Assembly: GCA_002727195.1 (NCBI GenBank) | Contig: PBWH01000006.1 | Location: forward strand, 655,245-688,794 | DNA: 33,550 bases | Reading direction: 5' to 3' | Source of the DNA: Gemmatimonadota bacterium | GTDB lineage: Bacteria > Latescibacterota > UBA2968 | Part shown: piece after piece, positions 15,391 through 24,243 of the stretch | How the letters are laid out: every line of letters starts with the position of its first letter | How positions within the stretch are numbered: position 1 is the stretch's first letter | The notes under the pieces: generated by a model | Told to the model about the DNA's origin: nothing | What the model saw: the letters and a program-made list of their open reading frames with translations, nothing else | The model's database searches: none | Translations under genes and position numbers: made by a program

Positions 15391-16018
15391 TCAATGAATC
15401 AGTTGCTTGATCCGGATGGCGACCGCCACACCAAGCGCGTGGTGTCCGTCTGCTTAGAAGTGGACGCCGTCGATGGCGCTCGTTTCCAGGACAGATCCGA
15501 CATCCAGACAGTCGACGCCGTTCTCTTCGGTGACGGCGGCAAAGCAATTACGGAACTGCTGAGACTTTTCGGTGCCACCTCCGAACATGTCCGCGAACTC
15601 CGTCAATCTCGCAAGCGGAGGCGGGGTCATCAAGAGCAGCTGTGGGTGTCCTCTACCTGGCCCGGTATCGCTCTTGATCGATGATGTCGCAGTGCTGGCC
15701 GGCGCCATGGGTGATGTCACTGGTCGGCACCGAAAACCGGGTCTTCAGGTTGTTTGTTCCGAGCATCAATGTGGCGAGGCCGATCGGTTTGTGAGAGGTC
15801 AGACAGGGCGGCAGATAGGTCTGGCCGTTCCTGTGCCCCTCGATCGGGTCGTCCCACACGGTCGTTGGGCCGTTCAACCTCTCCTCGATCACACGGTACT
15901 CTGATCCCAGCGTCTTCGCCACAACACCTGTCCAGCGTATATCGATCGGGAATCGATCCTGGGTGGCCGGGTCGCAGCCCCAGGTCTTCGATTCGCCGAA
16001 GCAGAGGACGGTCTTCAT
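15391..16018 (-). pseudogene. SGNH/GDSL hydrolase, frameshift plus nonsense codon
   Basis: Begins with a sound start (ATG at 16018, GAGGTGATTCG before it) and the family N-terminus MKTVLCFGESKTWGCDP, where the usual GDSN block reads GESK. It continues through GPTTVWDDPIEGHRNGQTY to LMLGTNNLK, where the block III Asp is Asn. The frame stops at 15653. The sequence resumes in another frame from about 15690 (LLMTPPPLARLTEFADMFGG) to DGVHF, which keeps the catalytic Asp and His, then meets TAA at 15454-15456. The same frame goes on with ADGHHALGVAVAIRIKQLIH to a natural TGA at 15391. One shift, one nonsense codon and altered block I and III residues indicate decay. Intact relatives are esterases acting on acylated sugars or lipids, which would suit this operon. 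Confidence 0.85.
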
Positions 16019-16040
16019 CGAATCACCTCGTGGGTCTGGG

Positions 16041-16811
16041 TCAGGGGGCGGGCGTGCCGCCGAGCAGAAAACCGCCGTCGACGGTCAGGCACTGTCCCGT
16101 CACAAAGCGTGCACGGCTCGAGAGCAGAAACACCGCCACGTCAGCGATGTCTCGGGGCACACCGATGCGACGGAGCGGCGTCCAGGGCTCGACGGCGTCG
16201 GCGTAGTCAGGTTTCCCGATGGGGGAGGCATCCGGGTCCGGGACCCGGCTGTCGATGTATCCAGGGGCGATCGCGTTGACGCGGATCCCGGACGGGCCGA
16301 GTTCGTAGGCCATGCTTTCCGTCAGCCGGATGATCCCCGCTTTGCAGATACCGTAGACGGTATCCTGAGGCCACGTTCGCGTCGAGTGGACCGAGCTGAT
16401 GTTGAGGATGGCTCCGCCCGTATCCTGGTTTTGCATCAGACGCGCAGCCGCCTGGCCAATTAGGAACGGGGCGCGAAGGTCCACCGACAGCATCCGGTCC
16501 CATTCCGATACGTCGGTTTCCGTGTAGGCCGACCACGTCCAGGTGGCCGCGTTGTTGACCTGGGCATCCAGACGACCAAAGTGTTCGGCTGTGGCCTTGA
16601 CGATGGATTCCGCAGCTTCCGCTTTCGACAGATCGGCCTCTACGAGGAGGCATTCCTGCCCCCGGTCGCGAATCATCGCCTCCGTCTCTCGAGCGAGATC
16701 GTCGATCTCGATGTCGTGGACGGCGACGTCGTACCCGGCTTCGGCCAGAGCTAGGGCGATCTCCCGACCGATGCCTCGACGCGATCCCGTGACGAGCGCG
16801 GTGGGTGTCAT
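16041..16811 (-). CDS. Classical short-chain dehydrogenase/reductase
   Basis: A 256-residue SDR, NAD(P)-dependent, cytoplasmic and probably tetrameric. Cofactor motif TGSRRGIG (residues 8-15), structural VNNAA (85-89), catalytic Ser140 in ISSVHS, and Tyr153 with Lys157 in YGICK are all present, as is the closing FVTGQCLTVDGGF. It resembles 3-oxoacyl-ACP reductase-like and sugar dehydrogenase SDRs, so the substrate cannot be fixed. Its ATG overlaps the stop of the nucleotidyltransferase gene as ATGA (16808-16811), implying coupling. The broken SGNH gene follows 22 bases downstream. The Arg-Arg after TGS would suit NADPH, which is inference. Confidence 0.88.
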   Translation of the reverse strand: MTPTALVTGSRRGIGREIALALAEAGYDVAVHDIEIDDLARETEAMIRDRGQECLLVEADLSKAEAAESIVKATAEHFGRLDAQVNNAATWTWSAYTETDVSEWDRMLSVDLRAPFLIGQAAARLMQNQDTGGAILNISSVHSTRTWPQDTVYGICKAGIIRLTESMAYELGPSGIRVNAIAPGYIDSRVPDPDASPIGKPDYADAVEPWTPLRRIGVPRDIADVAVFLLSSRARFVTGQCLTVDGGFLLGGTPAP

Positions 16812-18175
16812 CGGTTGTAAATCTCCGGTGACCAGTCGATGAGGTCGGTCTCCTGTTTCAGGATGAGTGCTTTGTGGGGGGGAAGGTTCTTCATCAGCAC
16901 GACGCCCGCACCGACCATACTGCAGGGGCCAACGATACGACCGGGCATTATCAGGGCCCCAACACCGGTTCGCGCATAGTCTCCGAACAGGACGCCCGAG
17001 AATCCGTGGGCCTTCCGACGCTGTCCTTTGACCTCGACTTCGATCGGTTCGTCGTCAAAGCGCAGCGTGCCACATTGCGTTCCGGCTCCGATCTCGGCTC
17101 CCAGACCGAATATCCCGCTCAACTGGATCTGGTGCGTGACCCGTCCGCCGGCAAGCATCGTTCCGCTGAACTCTCCGAGATAGGTGACCCGGCAGTCGTC
17201 GCCCACAAAGCCGTTGACCTTGGCGTAGGGTCCGATGTGACAGTGATTGCCGATCATCGTATGCCGCCCGATGTGGGATCCTTCAGTTACGCGGGTATGG
17301 GCGCCGATCCAGACCGGGCCCTGGATATAGGCATCCCGTCCGATGACGCTGTTTGTGCCGACAACAACCGGTCCCTCGATGTGCGCGCCCGGATCGACCG
17401 TTGCTGAAGGATCGATTATCGAATCCTTCAATGCATCCCCGTCCTGAGCGGCTATCGCATCCCCAAAGGTGTCCGGCTGCCAGGGATAGTCCATGTCGAG
17501 AATGGGACCGTCGACGTGGACAGCCTTCAGGGGGCGACCCTCGCGATGGACAATCGGGATCACGTCTTCAATCTCACGTCCCACGTTGGGGGCGATCCCG
17601 AATTGCGATTGGACCTGGTCACCGACGTTGCGCAGGTCCTTGAGGGCGGATGCGGGCAAGGCATAGACACCCGCGATTGCCGAGCCACGCGATCCCCTTG
17701 GCTTCCAGACGTAGTCCGACAGAACCCCGTCGGCCTCGATTGATGCACGTATCCGTTCCGAAATGTTCCCGACCTCGGTGACAGCAGCTACCCCGTGATC
17801 GGCTGACGAATGGGCCTCCATCGTTTTCGCCAACGTGCCGGGCCGAAGGAGGAGATCACCAAGAACCACCAGGACATCATCGTCCCCGATAAATTCCGTG
17901 GCGCAAACGACGGCGTCTGCTGTTCCGGTCGGATTCGGCTGATCGACATAGGTGATTTCGCATCCGAACCGGCTACCGTCCGAGAAGTAGCTCCGTACGC
18001 TGCCGGCCTGCCAGCCGACGACGATTCCGATGTCGGTGATGCCGGCTTCCGCGACCCGATCGACGAGCCTTGCGAGTAGGGGACGGTTCGCGACGGGAAA
18101 CATAGGCTTCGCCCGGTAGGTGTCGAAGGGGTAAAAGCGTTCGCCGCGTCCTGCTGCGAGGAGAAGTGCTTTCAT
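16808..18175 (-). CDS. Sugar-1-phosphate nucleotidyltransferase with left-handed beta-helix
   Basis: A 455-residue two-domain protein. The N-terminal nucleotidyltransferase domain (about 1-240) opens with LLAAGRGERFYPFDTYRAKP, the nucleotide-binding loop with the conserved Lys-Pro, and contains VVLGDLLLRPG (metal-binding Asp). The C-terminal part (about 255-440) has hexapeptide repeats (PSATVDPGAHIEGPVVVG, IGRDAYIQGPVWIG, IGRHTMIGNHCHIG), giving a left-handed beta-helix as in GlmU-like bifunctional enzymes. It probably activates a hexose- or hexosamine-1-phosphate. An acyltransferase activity is possible but no residue set proves it. No good ribosome site precedes the ATG at 18175, which lies seven bases after the upstream stop. 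The combination with gmd downstream suggests nucleotide-sugar synthesis. Confidence 0.85.
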   Translation of the reverse strand: MKALLLAAGRGERFYPFDTYRAKPMFPVANRPLLARLVDRVAEAGITDIGIVVGWQAGSVRSYFSDGSRFGCEITYVDQPNPTGTADAVVCATEFIGDDDVLVVLGDLLLRPGTLAKTMEAHSSADHGVAAVTEVGNISERIRASIEADGVLSDYVWKPRGSRGSAIAGVYALPASALKDLRNVGDQVQSQFGIAPNVGREIEDVIPIVHREGRPLKAVHVDGPILDMDYPWQPDTFGDAIAAQDGDALKDSIIDPSATVDPGAHIEGPVVVGTNSVIGRDAYIQGPVWIGAHTRVTEGSHIGRHTMIGNHCHIGPYAKVNGFVGDDCRVTYLGEFSGTMLAGGRVTHQIQLSGIFGLGAEIGAGTQCGTLRFDDEPIEVEVKGQRRKAHGFSGVLFGDYARTGVGALIMPGRIVGPCSMVGAGVVLMKNLPPHKALILKQETDLIDWSPEIYNR

Positions 18176-18182
18176 AGGCAGG

Positions 18183-19163
18183 TTATCGGTCGACGCCGAT
18201 CTCGAAGTGCTGGATCATCGGCTCGAGATCGGTCCAGAAGGATTCAGGAATGTGGGTGGCACCCGCTTCCGCGTTCGCTCTCGCCTCTTCGGGGGTGCGG
18301 GCGCCGGGAACCGTCGTTGCGACCTGGGGATGTCGTGTGCACCACTGGAGCGCGGCGGCGACCATCGGGATGCCGTGATCTTCACACAAATTCTGAATTT
18401 TGCTGACGTGATCCAGGCAGCGTTGGCTGAAGTTTCGGGCGAGGTAGTCTGTGCCGGGGGTAGGACCGGTCGCGAGGAGTCCTCTCTCGACGGGGGTCGC
18501 TACGACAAGCCCCACGTTGTGGTTCTCTGCCGCGGTCAGAATGTGTTCAGCCGCGAGCTGATTCAACAGGCTCCAGGCTTCAGGGACGACGGCGGCATCG
18601 AACTCGCCCGTCTCGATGTAGGCGGCGTTCGTTTCCGGGTCGTTGGCGGCCGTGCCGACGTATTTGAGAGTGCCCTGATCTTGTAGCTTTCGGAGCGCAC
18701 CAAGTGCCCGGTCCTGGCCCATGACGTCTTCCATCGGGATATCCATATGGTCGTGGATATACAAGACGTCGAACGTCTCCTGCCCGAGCCGTTCCTGGCT
18801 CGCCTCGACGTGCGCCATCACGGCATCATAGCTGTAGTCGTGGATGGTTCCCTGGCCACCTGCGAGCTGGCCGACTTTGGTCGTCACAGTCGCCTTCGCG
18901 GCCAGGTCAGGACGTTCAGCCAGCGCTTTGCCAATGATGGTTTCGCTTCGGGTCGCACCGTATAGGGGGGCCGTGTCGATCAACGTGCTTCCGGCTTCGA
19001 TCGCCTGATGCACCGTCGCGACACCCAACGCGTCCTGCATCCCGCCCGGCTTGCCGTCATATTCCTGCGCCGCTCGGTTGGCTGTGGGGATGCCGACAAA
19101 CCCGGCGCCGAGCCCGACGATGGGGACTTCGAGTTTGGTCCGTCCCAGTGCGCTTCTTTGCAC
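18183..19163 (-). CDS. Aldo/keto reductase, aldose dehydrogenase-like
   Basis: A 326-residue aldo/keto reductase resembling D-threo-aldose (fucose) dehydrogenases. Catalytic tetrad: Asp63 and Tyr68 in IDTAPLYG, Lys96 in TTKVG, and His137 in LYIHDHM. The N-terminal RSALGRTKLEVPIVGLG and C-terminal VPGARTPEEARANAEAG segments are typical. The frame is open further upstream, but GTG at 19163 is chosen because GGAG stands seven bases before it and the family sequence starts there. It is the first gene of the minus-strand carbohydrate operon, behind the candidate promoter at 19203-19230. An action on a 6-deoxy sugar would fit gmd in the same operon, but that is inference. Confidence 0.88.
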   Translation of the reverse strand: MQRSALGRTKLEVPIVGLGAGFVGIPTANRAAQEYDGKPGGMQDALGVATVHQAIEAGSTLIDTAPLYGATRSETIIGKALAERPDLAAKATVTTKVGQLAGGQGTIHDYSYDAVMAHVEASQERLGQETFDVLYIHDHMDIPMEDVMGQDRALGALRKLQDQGTLKYVGTAANDPETNAAYIETGEFDAAVVPEAWSLLNQLAAEHILTAAENHNVGLVVATPVERGLLATGPTPGTDYLARNFSQRCLDHVSKIQNLCEDHGIPMVAAALQWCTRHPQVATTVPGARTPEEARANAEAGATHIPESFWTDLEPMIQHFEIGVDR

Positions 19164-19202
19164 GAATACTCTCCGGTTCCAGGGGTGATCGGTGGACGGT
19201 AA

Positions 19203-19230
19203 GATAAACGGGCGCCCCACCCAAGGCAAA
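19203..19230 (-). promoter_or_regulatory. Candidate sigma-70 promoter of the carbohydrate operon
   Basis: On the minus strand, TTGCCT (19225-19230) and TTATCT (19203-19208) are 16 bases apart and about 40 bases upstream of the first gene's GTG. No operator-like palindrome was recognised around them. Confidence 0.5.
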
Positions 19231-19318
19231 CCGAGTTTGATATTGACTTACGTGTCCTTGTTGTTGAAAATAGTGAGGATACGCCCATTTTGACCCTCTG
19301 TGACCCAGCCCCCGACGT

Positions 19319-21520
19319 ATGCATCTACAAGACGAATTGACCCGGATTTCCGCTCATCGCCGCCGCCGTTTCGTGGCAACCGCGATGGCCTCTGGTCTGG
19401 CGATTGTGCTGGCGGCGACCCTGGTGACGCCGACGAAGCTGGCGATGGCCGAGCGGATCGATCCCATTTCCCGCGCCGAGCAATTGATTGGCGAGCGGGA
19501 CTACCGGTGGGCAGCCAAGATCCTCGATGAGCTGGATACCGAGGCACTGGATGCCTGGGATCGGCAGCGGGTCAGGATACAGCGCAGTTTGTGTGCTTCC
19601 GGGATGGGGGACCACGGTCTCGCAATCGACTTGCTGTCGCAGGGGGTTGACGGCTTCGAGCCGATTAGCGGGTATGTGCGGATGTGGGAGGCGCGCGGTT
19701 TCAAGTCTCTTGGCCAGACAGACAGCGCGACTCTTCGATACGAGAGCGTGATCAAAAATGACCAGGGTTGGCCCCTGTTCAAAACGGCCGTGTATGAAGC
19801 TGCACGGCATTACGAGGCGCTTGACAATCACGAAGCGGCTGCGAACGCCTATCAGCAGATGCTTGACCGTGGCCGGAAGAGTTCACGCGCGGTGCTGGGC
19901 CTGTCGCGGGCCATCGAAGCATCTGGCGACTCTTCCGAAGCGTTTCGTCTGCGTCTGCGTCTGATCCGTGACTATCCACGGTCAAAAGAGGCGCTGACTG
20001 CTCTGAGGGCGTCAGAGCCGTTGGTTGGCGAGAAGATGACGTTCTATGGGGCCGTCTGCTACGCCCGTCACGGGAAGTATCTTACGGCTGCCCGTCTGCT
20101 GAAGTCGTTGACGAGGTCGTCGGCCGACGCCGTGTGGAAGGGCCGAGCCCAGTATGAGCTCGGCAAGGTTTACTATTTGAAACGCGATTACCGCTCGGCC
20201 CGGAATGCTTTCCGGACGGCCTACCGAAAGTATCGCGTCCCCAAAGGTTTGCTCGAGGAAGCCCGGTCGATGATCCGGCTGGGTGCGGACTTCGATGGGG
20301 CACGAAAATTTGACGCTTTCGCAAAGGAGTTTCCGGCCGTTTCAGGGGCGGCTGAGGGTCTCTGGCAGGCGGCGATGGCCTACGAGCGCCGCGGCCATCC
20401 GAAGAACGCCAGTCGTGTGTTTACGACGCTCGCCCGTCGGTATCCGAAGAGCGATTATGCCGAACGAGCGTTGTGGCGCGCGGGATATCTCCAGTTCAAA
20501 CGGGGACAGTATGAAGAAGCGGCACGCGGTTTCCTCGTGCTCGCCAACCGCACGTCGGAGAACTACCTGCGTGATCAGGGCTACTACTGGGCCGGAAAAT
20601 GCTACCAGAGGCTGGGACGGGATGAAGAGTATGAGTACTGGCTGACGCGCGCTACCGAAGGATTCCCGGCGTCCTATTACTCCGCTCGTGCACGAGCGGC
20701 CCTCGGTGCGATCGACACCGAGTATCCATATGTTCCCGAGGACTCCATTTATGCGGAAGCGGAATATGCCCCGACACCGGCTCTGGTGCGGGGGGATCTG
20801 CTGGCGGCGCTCGGGCTGTATCGGGAAGCGGCTGCTGAATACATCTCGACCGAGGCGGACTACCGACGGAATCGGTTCGCGCTGAATGACCTGTTGCATC
20901 GGTATGAGAGAATCAACGCGATGGACCGCGCGCTCCGAATCTCGAACGCGCTTCTGAACGTCGAGCGGGATGAGGGGACGCCGATGTCCCTTGCGAGTTT
21001 CCGTCGTCTTTATCCGACCTATTACTGGGGGTCGATCTATAAGACTGCGCAGGAGACCAACCTCGATCCAAACCTGATCATCGCGATCATGCGTCAGGAG
21101 AGTGCGTTCAACCGGCAGGCGATGTCGTCGGCGGGTGCTCGCGGTCTGATGCAGCTGATGCCGGCCACCGGTCGGGATATGGCACGGAAGGTTCGCGTGA
21201 AGGGATTCAAGGTCGAGGATCTGTGGCAGCCGAACACGTCGATCCGTCTGGGCAGCGAGCATCTGTCAGACCACCTGAAGTACTTCTCCAAGGGAGATGA
21301 GCCCAGGCAGCTGGGCCTGGCGCTGTCGGCATACAACGCTGGGCTCGCACCGGCGAGGCGATGGTCCCGTCGACTCCCCAAAGATGATGTCGACGAGTTC
21401 GTAGAGAGCATCCCGTATCGGGAGACGCGGAACTACGTGAAGCTCGTGTATCGGAATTACCAGGTCTACAGTTACCTGCAGAATGGCGAGCCCGGAGAGA
21501 TCGAGCCGGAAGTATATTGA
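19319..21520 (+). CDS. Soluble lytic murein transglycosylase with TPR region
   Basis: A 733-residue Slt-type lytic transglycosylase that cleaves peptidoglycan glycan strands to 1,6-anhydro-muropeptides in the cell envelope. An N-terminal signal (Arg-rich RRRRF, hydrophobic core to about residue 40, AMA cleavage-like end) precedes a long alpha-helical TPR-like superhelix (about 50-560; for example AAKILDEL, GRAQYELGKVYYLKRDYRSA, ALWRAGYLQFKRGQYEEAA). The C-terminal SLT domain has LIIAIMRQESAFN with catalytic Glu594, SSAGARGLMQLMPATG and LSAYNAGLAPARRW. The ATG at 19319 has no strong ribosome site; an internal ATG at 19385 is a poorer choice because it would drop the signal's basic region. The next small membrane-protein gene follows within nine bases of the stop. 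Confidence 0.92.
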   Translation: MHLQDELTRISAHRRRRFVATAMASGLAIVLAATLVTPTKLAMAERIDPISRAEQLIGERDYRWAAKILDELDTEALDAWDRQRVRIQRSLCASGMGDHGLAIDLLSQGVDGFEPISGYVRMWEARGFKSLGQTDSATLRYESVIKNDQGWPLFKTAVYEAARHYEALDNHEAAANAYQQMLDRGRKSSRAVLGLSRAIEASGDSSEAFRLRLRLIRDYPRSKEALTALRASEPLVGEKMTFYGAVCYARHGKYLTAARLLKSLTRSSADAVWKGRAQYELGKVYYLKRDYRSARNAFRTAYRKYRVPKGLLEEARSMIRLGADFDGARKFDAFAKEFPAVSGAAEGLWQAAMAYERRGHPKNASRVFTTLARRYPKSDYAERALWRAGYLQFKRGQYEEAARGFLVLANRTSENYLRDQGYYWAGKCYQRLGRDEEYEYWLTRATEGFPASYYSARARAALGAIDTEYPYVPEDSIYAEAEYAPTPALVRGDLLAALGLYREAAAEYISTEADYRRNRFALNDLLHRYERINAMDRALRISNALLNVERDEGTPMSLASFRRLYPTYYWGSIYKTAQETNLDPNLIIAIMRQESAFNRQAMSSAGARGLMQLMPATGRDMARKVRVKGFKVEDLWQPNTSIRLGSEHLSDHLKYFSKGDEPRQLGLALSAYNAGLAPARRWSRRLPKDDVDEFVESIPYRETRNYVKLVYRNYQVYSYLQNGEPGEIEPEVY

Positions 21521-21529
21521 AAGGCGTGT

Positions 21530-21745
21530 ATGGCTGACGAAGAGAACAAGCGATTAGGGATGGCTCTGGAGGATTTGTTCATCCTCCTGTCCGTGTTCGC
21601 CCTCTGGCCGGGGATTCTCGGCTGGGAAGGCGCGCACTGGCAGTATGTCCAGTATGCGGCCGTGGTGGGGCTGGTTTGGATCCTGGTCCGCCGAGTCAAC
21701 CGCTACCGGACACGAAGCGAGGATTCGGACAGCATTCTGGATTGA
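21530..21745 (+). CDS. Small two-helix membrane protein
   Basis: A 71-residue protein I do not recognise. It has a charged N-terminus (MADEENKRLG), two hydrophobic segments (about 15-31, ending in LWPGILGW, and about 40-53, YAAVVGLVWILV), then a basic RRVNRYRTR stretch, so it is probably a small inner-membrane hairpin with its tail in the cytoplasm. AAAGG lies four bases upstream of the ATG, and the gene starts nine bases behind the transglycosylase stop, so it is probably cotranscribed and may assist that enzyme. The clean ribosome site, tight spacing and sensible composition support a real gene. Confidence 0.7.
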   Translation: MADEENKRLGMALEDLFILLSVFALWPGILGWEGAHWQYVQYAAVVGLVWILVRRVNRYRTRSEDSDSILD

Positions 21746-21769
21746 GGATTAAATCCGAAGATCAAGACC

Positions 21770-21852
21770 TTAACCGCAGAGACGCAGAGCGCGCAGAGAA
21801 GATCAGAGGCGACAACTAGGGTCAGCACGAAGGCGCGAAGACACGAAGGGCT
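21770..21852. repeat. GCAGAGACGCAGAG / CGAAGACACGAAG-type repeats
   Basis: Short-period purine-rich units occur at 21770-21800 (ACCGCAGAGACGCAGAGC...) and 21827-21850 (CACGAAGGCGCGAAGACACG). They resemble in style the CACGGAGGA tracts at 1312 and 5656 but differ in sequence. They lie between convergent transcription units. Confidence 0.5.
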
Positions 21853-21869
21853 GTCTAGGGGAGCTCGCA

Positions 21870-21960
21870 GATCGCGGGGCAACCCGAAGTGGTTGAGAAA
21901 TACGGCCCGGGGGTGCCGCAGGCTACCCCGAGAAATCGAGGCCTTTTCCGACCTCGCGCA
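21870..21960. other. Cluster of three short hairpins in the convergent gap
   Basis: Three consecutive stems, CAACC/GGTTG (21880-21895), GGGGT/ACCCC (21910-21929) and CGAGG/CCTCG (21937-21956), are joined by a repeated GAGAAAT linker (21894-21900 and 21930-21936). I could not match it to SRP RNA, RNase P RNA, tmRNA or a known riboswitch. The remaining bases to 22038 show no further element. Confidence 0.4.
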
Positions 21961-22038
21961 ACAGAATGGGCGGGGACTAAACCACGGGATAACCCGCGGC
22001 GCGATGAAACCTTACCCCTACACAACCTGATTCAGAAA

Positions 22039-22635
22039 CTAATCTTGGATGGCGTCCAGGATGATGGACTTGGCCGCGCGGAGCGCCTGACCACGGTGAC
22101 TCGCGCAATTTTTTTCTTCGCTCTGCAGGGATGCCGAGGTGGTCCCGTGAGCGGGACTGAAGAAGAGCGGGTCGTAGCCGAAGCCGTTATCACCCGCGGG
22201 TGTGTCGACGATGTGTCCTTCCCACGCGCCCGAGGCCGTCTTCGGTTGTTGACCGGGGACGACCACAGCGATCACACACCGGAATCGGGCCTGTCGCTGG
22301 TCTTCCGGGATGTTGGACAGCAGGCCGAGCAGCTTCGCGTTGTTGGCCTCGTCCGTCGCGTCTTTACCGGCGAAACGGGCGGAATACACGCCGGGCGCAC
22401 CGTCGAGCGCGTCCACTTCCAGGCCGGAGTCATCGGCGAGCGTGACCATCCTGGTCGCTTCGCAGACTTCGACAGCCTTCTTGATCGCGTTCGCCTCGAA
22501 GGTGTCGCCGTCCTCCACTACTTCCGCGACGTCGGGATAGTCGGCCATCGTTCGCAGCTCTGCATCGTCACCCAGGATGGCCTGGATTTCCTTCAGCTTA
22601 CCAGCGTTGTGTGTCGCGACCAGCAGTGGCTTCAC
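22039..22635 (-). CDS. rdgB: XTP/dITP diphosphatase (non-canonical purine NTP pyrophosphatase)
   Basis: A 198-residue Ham1/RdgB family enzyme that hydrolyses XTP, ITP and dITP to monophosphates, keeping deaminated purines out of nucleic acids. Motifs: [14 protein letters not shown] at the N-terminus, [45 protein letters not shown] and SHRGQAL near the end. The usual acidic residues before the final motif read [14 protein letters not shown], close to consensus. The start is GTG at 22635, overlapping the rph stop as GTGA, so it is translationally coupled. It is the last gene of the ten-gene operon. The rph-rdgB pairing is widespread in bacteria. Confidence 0.95.
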   Translation of the reverse strand: MKPLLVATHNAGKLKEIQAILGDDAELRTMADYPDVAEVVEDGDTFEANAIKKAVEVCEATRMVTLADDSGLEVDALDGAPGVYSARFAGKDATDEANNAKLLGLLSNIPEDQRQARFRCVIAVVVPGQQPKTASGAWEGHIVDTPAGDNGFGYDPLFFSPAHGTTSASLQSEEKNCASHRGQALRAAKSIILDAIQD

Positions 22636-23354
22636 GCAGTGGCCTCAGCGATGGTGCTGTTCTGAATCACCGTCAGCTCGTTGATCCCCTTTGTGGCCAG
22701 ACCGACGAGCGCCTGCATCTGGTCGGCGTCGAATGGCTCGCCCTCCGCCGTTCCCTGCAACTCCACGAATCGACCGTCACCCGTCATAACGACGTTCATG
22801 TCTACCTCGGCCGAACTGTCCTCCTGGTAGCAGAGATCCAGACAGGGCGTGCCGTCGACAATGCCCACGCTGATCGCGGCAAGTGAGTCGCGGAGCACGT
22901 CTCCCTTGAGCTTGTCCTTCTGCTTGAGCGTGTCGAGCGCGAGCGCCACAGCGATGTAGGCGCCGGTGATGGAGGCGGTTCGTGTACCTCCATCGGCACG
23001 GATGACATCGCAATCGATCCACAGTGTGCGTTCACCGACGTTCTTGAGGTTGGAAATGCCGCGTATCGCACGGCCAATCAGCCGCTGTATTTCCTGCGTG
23101 CGGCCTTTGACTCCTCTCGTTTCCCGCTGGGTGCGCGTGTGCGTGGAGCGGGGGAGCATCGAGTATTCGGCCGTGATCCAGCCCTGGCCTTTTCCTATCA
23201 AGAAGTGAGGGACGCGATCCTCTACGCTGACCGAACAGATCACGTGGGTGTCACCCATCTCGATCAGGACTGAACCTTCTGCGTGTTTCATGTAGCCGGG
23301 TGTGATCGTGACCGGCCGCAGCTGGTCAGGTTCCCTGCCGTCAATGCGAGCCAT
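22632..23354 (-). CDS. rph: Ribonuclease PH
   Basis: A phosphorolytic 3'-5' exoribonuclease that trims tRNA 3' ends; it forms a hexamer in the cytoplasm. The 240-residue protein matches the family end to end: [55 protein letters not shown], the [15 protein letters not shown] helix, [19 protein letters not shown] and [20 protein letters not shown] with the phosphate-site residues. The ATG at 23354 has GGGGAGA upstream and lies 14 bases inside the end of the DnaC-like gene. It overlaps rdgB by four bases. Confidence 0.96.
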   Translation of the reverse strand: MARIDGREPDQLRPVTITPGYMKHAEGSVLIEMGDTHVICSVSVEDRVPHFLIGKGQGWITAEYSMLPRSTHTRTQRETRGVKGRTQEIQRLIGRAIRGISNLKNVGERTLWIDCDVIRADGGTRTASITGAYIAVALALDTLKQKDKLKGDVLRDSLAAISVGIVDGTPCLDLCYQEDSSAEVDMNVVMTGDGRFVELQGTAEGEPFDADQMQALVGLATKGINELTVIQNSTIAEATA

Positions 23355-24243
23355 ACGATCTCCCCTGTGGTCGGTCTACGGTCGGGATGTTGATCTCCAC
23401 CTCGCGCTTGCCCTTTTCGCGGTAGTCCTCCGCGTTCAGGTGGACGAGGTTGCACATCTCGACGAATCGTGAATACAGTCGGCCTGAGGCGAGATCCTTC
23501 AGGTCGTGAACACTGTTGTTGCTCGTGAGGATGGTGACGCGCCCCTTCGCGTAGCGCGCGTCGATCAGGTTGTAGAGCGTCTCGAGTTCCCAGTCCGTGT
23601 TCCCCTGCACACCGAAGTCGTCCAGGACGAGATAGGGGACATTCGAGAGCGACTCGAGGATGGTCGTCCCCTGACCCCGCTGTGCGCTGTCTTCGTTGAA
23701 CGTGTCTCGAATGCGCTGGAAGAATTGCGACGAGATACCCGCGAACTTGCCTGCCTGGAGCGTGCGGTAGATCAGGTAGTTAAGTGCGATGTAGGCGAAG
23801 AAGGTCTTGCCCGTACCCGGTGTACCCCAGAGGAAGAAGCCCTTGGTCGTCTTGCCCTGGAGGATGGAATCCGCCGTGGAGCTGAGCATCCCTTTGAGTT
23901 TGACGATGTCCGGTACGGGCTGACCGTTGGATGTTTCGTCGAAGTCCTCGAGGAACTTGTATCGGAAGCGATTTGGAATCTGTGCGTTCGCGATCAGGCG
24001 TTCGATTCGGCTGATCCGCATCCTGTAGGGACGGCACTCGCACCAGTGAGGCTCGCCATCGTCTCCCATCAGTTGGAAGGGTATCACGCCGCCGCACGTA
24101 CACGCCGACTCGACCACGGGGGAGAGTTTAATCTCGCCGTGTTGCCCGGCCGTGATCGTCCGGTCGTAGTAGTAACCCGGGTCGTGGTCGGGCAATTGGA
24201 GCCCCGCGTGACCGTTACTTTGTGTCGGAAAGTTGTCGTTCAT
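23341..24243 (-). CDS. DnaC/IstB-like AAA+ ATPase with zinc-binding N-terminus
   Basis: A 300-residue ATPase of the DnaC/DnaI/IstB type. The N-terminal part has a CxC...CxC zinc-finger-like set (Cys48, 50, 68, 70 in CTCGG and WCEC). An AAA+ core follows, with Walker A GTPGTGKT (140-147), Walker B YLVLDDFG (204-211), sensor TILTSNN and arginine-finger-like [11 protein letters not shown]. By family it would load the replicative helicase or assist another DNA transaction. No transposase is nearby, so an IstB role is unlikely. The frame is open upstream, but ATG at 24243 is preferred because upstream residues overlap the amidase gene in another frame and look non-coding; AGGA is close (two bases). 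It overlaps the amidase by 29 bases and rph by 14. Confidence 0.82.
   Translation of the reverse strand: MNDNFPTQSNGHAGLQLPDHDPGYYYDRTITAGQHGEIKLSPVVESACTCGGVIPFQLMGDDGEPHWCECRPYRMRISRIERLIANAQIPNRFRYKFLEDFDETSNGQPVPDIVKLKGMLSSTADSILQGKTTKGFFLWGTPGTGKTFFAYIALNYLIYRTLQAGKFAGISSQFFQRIRDTFNEDSAQRGQGTTILESLSNVPYLVLDDFGVQGNTDWELETLYNLIDARYAKGRVTILTSNNSVHDLKDLASGRLYSRFVEMCNLVHLNAEDYREKGKREVEINIPTVDRPQGRSYGSH

Noticed and set aside
21770..22038. tmRNA, SRP RNA, RNase P RNA or riboswitch between the convergent genes
   Set aside because: None of the conserved cores (tmRNA acceptor ends, GGAAGCAG-type SRP loop, RNase P GAGGAAAGTCC) is present on either strand.
21889..22665. 258-codon plus-strand open frame opposite rdgB
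   Set aside because: It is the antisense shadow of rdgB and the end of rph, both certain, and its residues show no family pattern.
23341..24243. IstB of an insertion sequence
   Set aside because: No istA-like transposase or terminal repeats lie nearby, and the gene overlaps housekeeping genes on both sides, so it is a resident operon member.
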